A stretch of DNA of 64,000 nucleotides from Cymbidium sinense (lineage: Eukaryota > Streptophyta > Magnoliopsida > Asparagales > Orchidaceae). Shown piece after piece: positions 53,600 through 63,095 of this stretch. The stretch is taken from the NCBI GenBank assembly GCA_021442155.1, contig CM038215.1, positions 212,096,982 through 212,160,981 on the forward strand, read 5' to 3'. The stretch's first letter is position 1. Every line of letters begins with the position of its first letter. A model generated the notes under the pieces. It was not told the DNA's origin. It did no database searches and was given only the letters and a program-made list of their open reading frames with translations. The translations under genes and the position numbers were made by a program.

Positions 53600-54330
53600 T
53601 CTTACATTCTCAACTTCCTTCTTCCATTATAGGATGAACCTACCGAGCATGTTGAGATTAAAAGAGTTGAGGAATTATTAGAAAGGGTTTTATTCAAGAG
53701 AGTCTTAGCCCTTTGTGCCCCATTATTAACTCCAAAGAAAGATGGAACATGGAGAATGTGTGTTGATAGTCGAGCAATAAATAAAATTACTAACAAATAT
53801 AGGTTTCCTATTCCCCGGCTAGATGATATGTTAGATTTAATCTCAGAAGCAAATTTTTTTTTTTCAAAGATTGATCTAAAAAGTGGATATCATCAAATTC
53901 GAATTAGATCAGGAGATGAGTGGAAGACGGCTTTTAAGACCCCTGATGGACTTTATGAATGGCTTGTCATGCCCTTTGGACTTTCAAATGCTCCTAGCAC
54001 ATTTATGATTAATGAATCTTTATTCTTAAACCATATATAGGTAAATTTTTGGTGGTGTATTTTGATGATATTCGATTTTTAGTCCAAGTGAAAATGAACA
54101 TTTACAACACCTACAAAAGTCTTTGAACTACTTAAACAAGAGAAATTATACATCAATTTAAAAAAATGTTTCTTTTGCAACGAGTAATCTTTTAGCTTTA
54201 TTATATCCACTTCTTGACTTAAACGATCCTTCTAAAGTGAAAGCAATCTTAGATTGGCCACCACCTAAAAGTTTTGAGTTAGAAGCTTCCATGGTTTAGC
54301 CACTTTATCGATTTATTAAGAATTTTAGTA
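53600..54330 (+). pseudogene. pol: Reverse transcriptase region of the chromovirus pol
   Basis: Signature blocks appear in order: [20 protein letters not shown] from about 53731, [12 protein letters not shown] near 53803, [16 protein letters not shown] near 53862, [20 protein letters not shown] near 53920, LSNAPSTFM near 53980, and the catalytic YFDDI at 54058-54072. The motifs are intact in sequence but lie in several frames. The stop after NHI near 54040 comes from a small indel just before VVYFDDI. After 54110 the thumb and connection are poorly preserved, with ILDWPPPKS near 54248. It copies the genomic RNA to cDNA in the intact element. Confidence 0.9.
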
Positions 54331-54399
54331 CCATTGTTGCTCAATAAGATATACTAAAATTAGATAAATTTTGTTGGACTTAATGCACAAAAGGCCTTA

Positions 54400-54900
54400 G
54401 AGCAAATTAAAGTTCTTATCACTTGATCAATCCTTAGGCTTCCATTTTCTAAAGCCTTTGAAGTGACATGTGATGCTTGAGAATTGGGATAGGTGGAATT
54501 TTAAGTCAAGAGAATCATCCTATAGCATTCTTTAGTGAAAAGTTAAATGAAGCTAAACAACGATATTCCACTTATGATAGGAAGTTTTGTGCTGTAATTC
54601 AATCCTCAATGCATTGGCGACACTATCTCTTACATAGAGAATTTATACTTAATTCTAATCATCATGCCTTAAAATTCATTAATACTCAACGAAAATTAAG
54701 TCATAGGCATGCAAAATGGGTTGAATTTTTACAAGACTACTCTTTTGTTCTAAAGCATAAGCACATTGAGAATAAGCCGATGCTTTATCACCTAATGATT
54801 TCCTCTTTAGAATTGAGAATCCCAGATTTGATAGAATTAAAGATGATTATATTGTGTGCTGATTTTCACCTAATTTATCTTGAACCTAGATAAACCAATA
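54400..54900 (+). pseudogene. pol: RNase H region of the chromovirus pol
   Basis: EVTCDA near 54460-54477 carries the first catalytic Asp but runs into a TGA. From 54477 a 138-codon frame reads GIGGILSQENHPIAFFSEKL, YSTYDRKFCAVI, HWRHYLLHREFIL and HAKWVEFLQDYSF, the standard gypsy RNase H. It removes the RNA strand during cDNA synthesis. Confidence 0.88.
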
Positions 54901-54949
54901 ACTTTACAAGGGACATTCTGATAACAAATGGATATTTATATAAAGGAAA

Positions 54950-55800
54950 ACAATTATGCATTCCTCGATCTTCTCTTAGAGAATTCTTATCACCGAGCTA
55001 CATGTTTGGGTGTATGGTCATTTTGGAAAGGATAAGACCATATGTTTATTAGAAAATAGATTTTATTGGCCTTCATTAAAACGATGTTCAAAATTAGTGG
55101 CTCAATGCTTAATTTGTAAACAATAAAACTATCAAACAAAGGTCCTGACAATACACGCCTTACTGTTCCTTATAGGCCTTGGGAAGACCTATCAATGGAT
55201 TTTATTCTAGGATTACCTAGGGCGAGGACATGATAGTTTTTTGTTGTAGTGGATAGGTTCTCAAAAATGGCTCATTTCTTACCTTGTTCAAAAACAAATG
55301 ATGCTTCTTATATAGCCAAATTATTTTTTAAGGAAATAGTGCGACTCCATGGTCTCCCTTTAACCATTGTTTCTGACAGAGATGTTAAGTTTGTCTCATA
55401 TTTTTGGAAAACACTATGGAAATTATTAGGTACCAAATTAAAATTCTCTTCTGCCTTTCACCCACAAACTGAAGTAGTTAATCGTACCTTAGGAAATTTG
55501 CTTAGATGTTTGGTAGGTAAAAGTTTAGGAAATTGGGATTTACATTTACCAACCTCTGAATTTTCCTATAATAGTACTATATCTAGAACTACAAAAAAAT
55601 CACCATTTGAGATAGTCTTCAAAACCCGACAACCAATAGATGTAGCAAACCTACCATCTCATGTATTTTCTAATGCAGCATTCTCATTTGCTAAAGATTT
55701 TCAAAGCCTCCATGAAGATATAAGAAAGCAAATTACTATAAGTAATGATAATTATGCTTCTAAGGCAAATCATAATCGCTCAAAAAGAATATAAAGAAGG
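54950..55800 (+). pseudogene. pol: Integrase region of the chromovirus pol
   Basis: The zinc-binding HHCC domain is at about 55000-55125 (GHFGKDKT, NRFYWPSLKR, QCLICKQ). The core holds SMDFILGLPR near 55193, VVDRFSKMAHFLPC near 55246 with the first catalytic Asp at 55252-55254, and IVSDRDVKF near 55366 with the second. The third residue, Glu at 55471-55473, follows FHPQT directly; the usual DGQT between PQT and E is missing, a four-codon in-frame loss. The frame 55249-55794 (182 codons) is the longest open piece of the element. Integrase joins the cDNA ends to host DNA. Confidence 0.9.
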
Positions 55801-56220
55801 TGATTATGTATTGATTAGCATTCTGAGCATTATCAACTACTAAATATAAGAAATTACATGCAACGAGCTTGTGGTCCATTTAAAATTCTCAAGAAAATTG
55901 GAACTAATGCTTATCACCTTGATTTTCTCGATATGCTCATTCATATTAATATTGAAGATATTCTATCATATGAAGGAATTAGAAAACCTCCACTTGTTTC
56001 TCTTTAGCGAGATATAGCACCGTACTTGCGAAGCCCTCTTCCTTTGAAGTTGACTATATTATCACCGAGGAAGCACCCATTAATCCGACTTAACATCGCT
56101 TTTTAGTTCATTGGAAGAATATGCCACCGAAGACACATGGTTGACCTGGTGATTTGGAGACTTTAGCCCCACAATTAGTAGAAGACTTCTTAGATTTCAA
56201 CTCTAGGCAGAGTTCAATGA
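55801..56220 (+). pseudogene. pol: Integrase C-terminus with chromodomain-like segment
   Basis: The first part holds GPFKILKKIG and NAYHLDF (about 55876-55923), then the linker EDILSYEGIRKPPL near 55955. At about 56048-56215 the words YIITEEAP, HRFLVHWKNMP and DLETLAPQLVEDF resemble the chromodomain-like tail of plant chromoviruses (RFLVRWKG pattern), though the last half is weak. Such tails are thought to steer integration towards particular chromatin. Confidence 0.65.
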
Positions 56221-56232
56221 GCCTGTGGGAGT
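56221..56232 (+). other. Probable polypurine tract of the chromovirus
   Basis: GCCTGTGGGAGT abuts the 3' LTR. The GGGAGT end is like plant gypsy tracts, while the left part is pyrimidine-interrupted. Confidence 0.5.
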
Positions 56233-56844
56233 TGATGTAGAACATCATGAGGATCAACAAATTAAAGTGGCCCATTTACAAATCTCAAGCTAATCATGAG
56301 GATCAACAAATTAGCCCAAGGCCCATTTACAAGATCTCAAGCTAAAGCCCAAGAAAATTCAAGAAAGAAGAAGACTTAGCCCATTAGCCTGCTAAGGCCC
56401 ATTTTATGATTTCATCTTTTTTTTATTTATGTAATTTTTAATTTTCTTCTAGAAACTCCATGTTTAAAATTTTGCATTTAAAAATTCAAAGCATGACATG
56501 TGAGGTGGTTGAATCCACATAAAATAATAGCATGTGAAATGGGTGGATGGCATAAAATAATGAGGCAATTTATTTATTTCACATTAATGTGGCCACCCAC
56601 CTTTCCCTCCATGTTTTGAATTCTTTTCTTTTGAAAGATGCTTGTAATGGCTATAAATAGCCCCTCTTATTAGAATGAAAGGGAACTTTGGCAATTGCAA
56701 AATTTTGAGTTATTCTTGTGGTTTGAGAGCTTGGTGGCCAAACCTTGGCAATCCTGGGAGCTAGTTATCCAACATATCTTCTTCCTTCTCCCCAATACCC
56801 ACGCTCTCTCAATCTCATCAAAAGAAAGAAGCCCACCTCCATCA
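56233..56844 (+). repeat. 3' LTR of the chromovirus, 612 bp
   Basis: Same ends as the 5' LTR (TGATG...CATCA) and the same internal duplication. The TATA box is at 56651-56660. The apparent 67-codon frame at 56695-56898 crosses the LTR end and is not a gene. Confidence 0.93.
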
Positions 56845-56849
56845 CTAAT
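56845..56849. other. Target-site duplication CTAAT, right copy
   Basis: The exact partner of 50361-50365. U5 sequence continues from here. Confidence 0.9.
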
Positions 56850-57322
56850 GCATTTTAAATTTTATTTATTTCATTTTTTGATAATCAATTTAACTTAAGC
56901 TAATAGGATCTTTATGACTAATGTATGAGAAAGTAGATTTTTGGCCAAAATCAACTAGAATTTTTAGGATGTGAGTTTCCACCACAACCCTCATAGGTCG
57001 GGTTCTGTGGCAAAGATGGAAGCCCTCTAATCAAGAGTGAAATAAGATGTTGTTGTGCATGATATTATAAAGAAAAGAACTCATCCAGCTAAGGGGTTTC
57101 TAATTTTTTTATCTTGATTTTAATCCTAAGCTTTAGGTGAGGTTATAAGTTATTTAATTTTAATTTAAATTATTAAGTTAAGTAAAAAATTTATTTTTTT
57201 TCTAAATAGCCTAATCCACATCCAGGCCATACATAAAGCAAGAAAGAAACTAGAAAAGCATGCCACTTAAATGCAACATCAATTAATTTATAAAACTAGC
57301 GCAAAAAGAATAATTCACTTTT

Positions 57323-57342
57323 TGCGGTTAGGCACCACCGCA
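57323..57342. other. Perfect 6-bp GC-rich hairpin in U5
   Basis: TGCGGT at 57323-57328 pairs with ACCGCA at 57337-57342 around an 8-base loop. It sits just before the conserved GAGCTCTACCC word, at the position of the U1 hairpin (4463-4488) but with different bases. Confidence 0.55.
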
Positions 57343-58589
57343 CAAACCCAAAAATATCAAATTGGGTAGCCGAGCTCTACCCTTTTACAACCCAGATTAC
57401 AAATGAATTAAATTACATTTAAGCAAAAGGGATTCATTATTATGGGGGGTCTTCAAGCTTTATTCTTCTTTCTTCTTTCTTCTTTTCTTCTTTCTTTCTT
57501 TCTTCTTTGGATCTTCCTTTAGATAGCGGAATGGTATATGCTCCAAGGATTCACATGGTGCATAAGATGGGATCTTATGACCAATGTTCATCTTAATTCA
57601 CCATAACAAATCATTCCAAAATCCTAAATATACAAATTTCTACATGAAAAGGAAAAGCATAAATCTAATACGCAAACAAAGGTTAGTCAAATCTACACAC
57701 AAATTCTAAGCATGTATATTGGACTTATCACCCCACAAGAGTGACTAATCCACCGCCTATGGATTATGCTAAGGTATAAGCACTACAAGCAAGAAGCATT
57801 TATATTTTTTTATTTATGATAAATACCTTTAGCACAATCCCTACATAAAAGAATAGTTAGACTAAAATCCTACCATTCATTCTACAAACACCCTAACATC
57901 AGTCTAAAATATTCATCACAAAATAAAACATAACATCAACCATGCAATAAGCTAGAAGTGGGGACTTAAGCTAATGTGTGTGCTTTGAAGGTTTGTGTGG
58001 CATGCTTAGCTTAGGACTTTAGGTTTGAATTTTCTAAGTGTGAAAGACATGTTCAACTTAGAGGAGGGTTTCATTTAAGTTGTTTAATGACTTTGGGTTG
58101 ATTTTATTTTATGTTTTATTTTAATTTGAGTTAAGCCTACAATTAATTACTAAGTGATAAAGAGAGGGAAAGAGAAGATAACTTTTCTTTCCTTCCCTAA
58201 TCCTTAAGTAATTTCCAAAGTAAGTTCATACTTTAGTTTCATTTAGGTAAATATTTTGATTAAATATTTTAATTAATCCTAAGTTTAGATCAACTCTAAA
58301 CAAACCTATCCAAAAAGAAATGCATTTTAAGATTAAGAAAAATGAATCAAAATTCACATAACATACATTACTTCAATTCTTTCCCAACATATATAACATG
58401 CATATGGATGGACCCTAAGCATATCTATACATGCAAATGAGATAATTAACACATTTAATTATGCATGCTAAGAATATTACTTAAGAAAATTTAGAAGTTT
58501 TATATGCATGAATTTTCTTAAGTGGAAAAGGTTTTCTTTATCCAAAATTTCAAATACATGCATGAAAGTAAGAAAGACATAAGTGAGTA

Positions 58590-58680
58590 TAACACCATTG
58601 TTAACCAGAGGTGTAAGGTACAAGACCTACTTAGGGCTACTTAAAGTCTCGCAACCTCAGGGTTGTCCAGACTAATATAT
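58590..58680 (+). repeat. Single copy of the ~100-bp LTR subrepeat in U5
   Basis: ACCATTGTTAACCAGAGGTG, ACCTACTTAGGGCTACTTAA and GGTTGTCCAGACTAATAT occur in family order. Confidence 0.75.
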
Positions 58681-60549
58681 CACTTTTCTTAAGCACTAAC
58701 ATGCATATAAAAGAAATAAAGTGGAAAAGAATATGCAAAAGTTTACTTAATGATTTCATTTTGGTTTATGAAATTTATTCATGCAAGTTTAAGCACTCCT
58801 TCTTGAGTGAGAGCATAGGGATGAATAGGATTTGGATTTAAGTAAGTGTTGGGTTCTTTTCAAATGAACCCTACACTTTAATAACCCATATTCAAAACTA
58901 TGCTAACCTAAGAAAAAAAGGAAAGGTTACACTAAACATGTTTTATAATTCATCACATGCAAGCTAATAATTAATATATGAATAGCACACTTTCATATTT
59001 AATGTTTTGTTTATGAATTTTGAAAACACTTTAGATTTAGAAGTGATAATAGCCACTCATATTTAACTTTAGCCAACACATGCACATTTGACATAAAGTA
59101 AAGAAGTTCATTTTAAAACTTTGAAAACATGAAATAATGGATGCATAAGTCATATAGCATACTATTTAATGTGTTGGGAAAAATTTAAAGCAATGTAATT
59201 GCATGAACAAACTCACTTTACTTAATTCCTAAAGACATTCTTAAAGAATAAGAAAACTTAGAATAAATCAAAGTGAATTTAAAAATGATTTTAGTTTGTT
59301 TGAAGTTTGATTTATTTTTAAAAGGATGAGATTAGTTTGTTGTTCCTAACCCATTCTCACATGTGTTTTAGATTTTAGTTTAATTTTTAGATAATTAAAT
59401 CCATTTTTAAATGTTGATTAGGTCAAGGTATGCATTAAGTGATTTAATTAACCCTTACACACCACCAATTAACTTAGGTAATTATGAGCCAATGAGATGT
59501 CCATAAGGTATGTAAATTTGCAATGCACCTATGAAAAGGCCTAATGCAATTTGGCTCATTAAAAAATTAATTAAACTAAGGGTTTTAGCTTAAGTACTTT
59601 TAAAACACCCTTCACACTTATGAAAGGGGTTAAATTTTCCTAATTAAACTTAGGCTATTGAGCACCTAAGTATCTACCCAAGGTAGATTAATTAAGTTCT
59701 GGAGATTTTTAGAATTTTTGAAAATCATTTAAAGGGGTAATTAATGGATTAACCCCTAATTAATAAAGGGATTAAGGAAAAAAATGGGGTTTAGGGAATA
59801 GCTTAGGGAAAATACCACAAAATTATTCCCTAAAACCCCTATTCACTGGATCTAACCTTAATCTAACTTAAACATAGTGAAAATCCACTAATTACATCTT
59901 AATCATCCTTAATTACATGAAAGGGGTAATTAGAGAATGAGCTAGCAATGCTCCTAATCAAGGCCTCAATAAATCTCAAAAAATTAGGGGAGGCAAAGAT
60001 CATCCCCTAAAATGAACCCTAGAAGTTTGAGATTAATTGATGACTTAATTAGAGTGATTAGCTAATTACCATTCCCAAAGAAACTCAAATTCAGAGAAGA
60101 AGAGAAATCAAAAACGTATTGGAAATAATTTTAGAATATTCCAAGTGAAATAATCTATCCAAGGCATTTTTTCTTTTATTTTTTTATTTTTTTTATGAGG
60201 AGATATAATTTTTAGAAGCCATAGGGATTAATTAGTATTTAATTAGTTAAATAACTAATCCCATTTAATCCCCCATCCATGGTGACGTAGAGGTCGCTTT
60301 ACGCATCGCATGTGAGACTATACTTAGTTATCACATCGGTAGGAGGCGGCATATCTTTACCTCAATCATCAAGATGACAAGAGTAAACTATTTGTTCTAA
60401 AATCAGATAAGGGATTAAAATTGTGTCTAAAAGTCTCGGTCATCCATCTAAGAACACCCGGATGGACATCTGAGATTGGGTGAGTTCTTCCTTGAGGAGG
60501 AATGTGAGCCATTCACAATCCAAGGGAAGATCCAAGCCCAATCCTTCAT

Positions 60550-61640
60550 GGATTCAAACAAGATTCAACACAATCAATTTGGTTTCATGCCTGATCTACT
60601 ATGGATGCTATACATGTTAAGAGGTTTGATGGAGAAGCATAGAAAGTAAGAAGGATCTACATATGATATTTATTGATTTGAAAGCTTATGATAAAGTCTG
60701 AGATGTTCTTTTGGAGGGTTCAAGACGAAAGGAGTTAATATTGGTTATATTCAAGTCAAGGATATGTATACTAGATACTTGTGTCCAAACACAAGAGGAT
60801 TGATAAAATATTTTCCATTTCAATTGGATTACACCAGGATCAACATTAATTATCTTTTTTTACTTTGTTATGGATGTTCTTTGAGGCATTTACAGAAGAT
60901 GTACCTTGGTGTATGTTTTTTTGTTGATGACATTCTTCTTGTTGATAAGACTAGAGAGTCAATACTTGAATTATGGAGGTCAACTTTGAGTCAAGGTTTT
61001 CGTTTAAGTAGATCTGGAATATATGGAAAATTTTAGTTGTAAAATTTTTAGTGATAGTGTTGTGACTTTGGGTGATCAAGTCATTAATAAGTGGGTGAAT
61101 ATTTACATTGTTCAAAATGATGGTGACAGATGGAGATGTTATTAGTAGAATTCAAGTTGGATGGTTGAAGTGGAAATACAGCATTATGTGATAGAAAAGT
61201 TTCCAAAACTTAAGGGAAAATTTTATAAGATGGTGGTAAGACCTATGACTTATGGTGCGAATGTTGTCAATAAAACAGACTAAGTTAAATTTTAGATGAG
61301 GATTCTCAATTGGATTGGCTTTACTCTTAGAGATAGAATGCAAAATGAGTATGTTGAAAAAAGTTGTAGCTCATGGTAAATAAGATTTAGTCATTGATGG
61401 TTTATTCATAAGCATGACCTCATCTTAGATTAGGGAGATGACATTAATTTTATTATGTTAAGAAAGGTAGTGACCTAAAGACTTGGTTAAGATGTATAAA
61501 ATGATCTTGTATATAAATTAAATGATTTGACACATATATGACCATAGACAAGGATTCATGTTCAAACCTAGTGGGATTAAGGCTTGTTGTTATTTGTTGT
61601 TGTTATTTGTTATTTGTTATTTATTTGTTGTTGTTGTTGA
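60550..61640 (+). mobile_element. 5'-truncated L1-type LINE, degenerate reverse transcriptase and 3' tail
   Basis: Plant L1 reverse-transcriptase words occur in order on the plus strand: NQFGFMP near 60572, FIDL and AYDKV near 60670-60695, KDMYTR near 60755, FVDDI at 60920-60934 (normally FADDI), ELWRSTLSQGFRLSRSG near 60973-61017, and KLKGKFYKMVVRP near 61210-61250. The end is GTGGGATTAAGGCTTG near 61570, followed by a TTGTTATT/TTG repeat tail to 61639, a typical plant L1 3' end. Only the RT C-terminal half is left, and stops and frame shifts abound. It sits in U5 where about 1.6 kb of LTR sequence present in U4 (about 41550-43170) is missing. Confidence 0.85.
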
Positions 61641-62900
61641 TCATTCCATTGATTAATCATGTGAGGTAAATTTGAGTTTGGTTCAATCCAATTTGGTTGG
61701 ATCAAAGTTGGCTCATAGGGTACTTTAGGTCACTTTGGGTCAAGTGAGCCTAAGTGGGTCAAATGGTCAAAGCTTGATTTGAGGATTGATCTTGTATATG
61801 GACTTATGATTGAAATATAAATCCATTTACATGAGGTTTGAAGTCAAATGGATTTTGATCCATTTGAAAATCTCATATTCAAGAAGAAATATGAAGGAGT
61901 TTTGGGTTTGATTTTTGATTAGGTTTGATCAAAAGGAGGTTTGAATTTATATATGAGCTCATGATTGTAGGATTGATTGAATCATGAGAGAAAATCAAGT
62001 ATTTGGCTTGATTTAGATTTGATTTTGATTTGATTTGAGTTTGATATTTGGGGTTGGTTTTGATTACTTGAATTTATATTTCATTTATATATGTGAATAT
62101 AAATGAGAATATAAATTGATCAAGAGAAAATTTCAAGAATTTGAAAGAGTTTAATCATGATTTATGGTAAAATCCATTAAAGGGAATTTAAAGGATTTAA
62201 TTGAATTTTTAATTAGAAATTTAATTTTTTGAATTGGATTTGATTGATTTATGTTTATATTTCATTTATATATGAGATCATAAATGAGGATACAAATATA
62301 TTTTGAGAAAATCCCATGAGTTTGAAGTGGTTTGATCAAAGTTTAGGGTAAATTTATTAATAAAAAATTAAGGGATTTAAGGGATTTTTAAGCATTTTAA
62401 TTTGGAATTTAATTTTTTCTTTTGATTGAATTGAGTTATATTTATATTTCATTTATATATGAGAATATAAATGAGGATATAAATAAGAAATGAAAAAATC
62501 CCAAGGTTTTGAGTAGGTTTGGTCAAGGTTTGGAGTTGATTTTGGCTAAGTCATTTAATGAAAAATTAAAGGAATTTAGGAAAATCTTTATAAATTATTT
62601 TGGAATTTTGAATTTGATCTGATTGATTTGAATTTATATTCCATTTATAAATGTGAACATAATTGAGAATATAAATGAGTCATGAGAAAATCTCAAATAT
62701 TTGAATAGGTTTAGATCATAGTTTTGGTTAAGTCCTTAAGAAAGGGTTAAGGACTTAGGAAAACTTGACTTAAGAATTTTTTGATGGATTTTGATCATGG
62801 GTTTCAATCATGGATTTGAATCATGGAATTGCTTTGAGTTTGAGAAAATCAAATGAATTGATTTGAGTTTGACATGGAAGGAGAAAAGTGAGGAATGGTT
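61641..62900 (+). repeat. TTGACC-rich and ATATAAAT-hairpin part of U5
   Basis: After a short GGTCACTTTGGGTCAAG part the phrase TTTATATTTCATTTATATATGA with ATATAAATGAG recurs at about 62070, 62247, 62430 and 62627 (period 175-195 bp). The segment mirrors 42000-40270 in U4. Confidence 0.65.
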
Positions 62901-63095
62901 TAAGCTAAAGGGTAGGAAATTTTCCTAACACCCCTAAGGCATGACTTATCCTATGGCTAACTCTTAAGTCTTCCTAGGGGAGTGTCACCTAATCACTAGA
63001 TGTGTCTTAAGACTAAGAAACTCTTAAAGTCTAAGAGAAGTCATATGCCTAAGATGGAGGTATTGAGAGCTCATTCTAAAAAAATGAGGTCAACA

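Larger units (their letters stand above)
50366..56844 (+). mobile_element. Complete Ty3/gypsy retrotransposon of chromovirus type, 6.48 kb, inactive as read
   Basis: The element has two LTRs (50366-50984 and 56233-56844, TGATG...CATCA), a 5-bp target duplication, a primer-binding site, and the domain order gag, protease, reverse transcriptase, RNase H, integrase, chromodomain-like C-terminus. Integrase after RNase H defines Ty3/gypsy; the C-terminal chromodomain-like segment points to the chromovirus branch. The total length is normal for this group. All domains are present, but at least ten frame breaks cut gag-pol. It is inserted into the second block of U5, whose sequence resumes cleanly at 56850. 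Confidence 0.92.
49527..63095 (+). repeat. U5: giant LTR, apparently solo, interrupted by two younger insertions
   Basis: It starts at about 49527 (TGGTAGCTTGATCC, then GTAGATGTACTTATT) and ends with GAGGTCAACA at 63095. After removing the nested chromovirus it measures about 7.1 kb. The family order is kept: opening block 49527-50060, second block 50150-50365 resuming at 56850-57342, third block 57540-57990, one subrepeat 58595-58680, AT-rich part to 60300, and the TTGACC-rich part 61641-62900. It separates the RT/RNase H part (63096-64000) from the aRNH/IN part (47980-49526) of a minus-strand element. The flanks share AGAT at the two junctions (minus strand), a possible decayed target duplication. 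It resembles U4 most closely. Confidence 0.72.
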
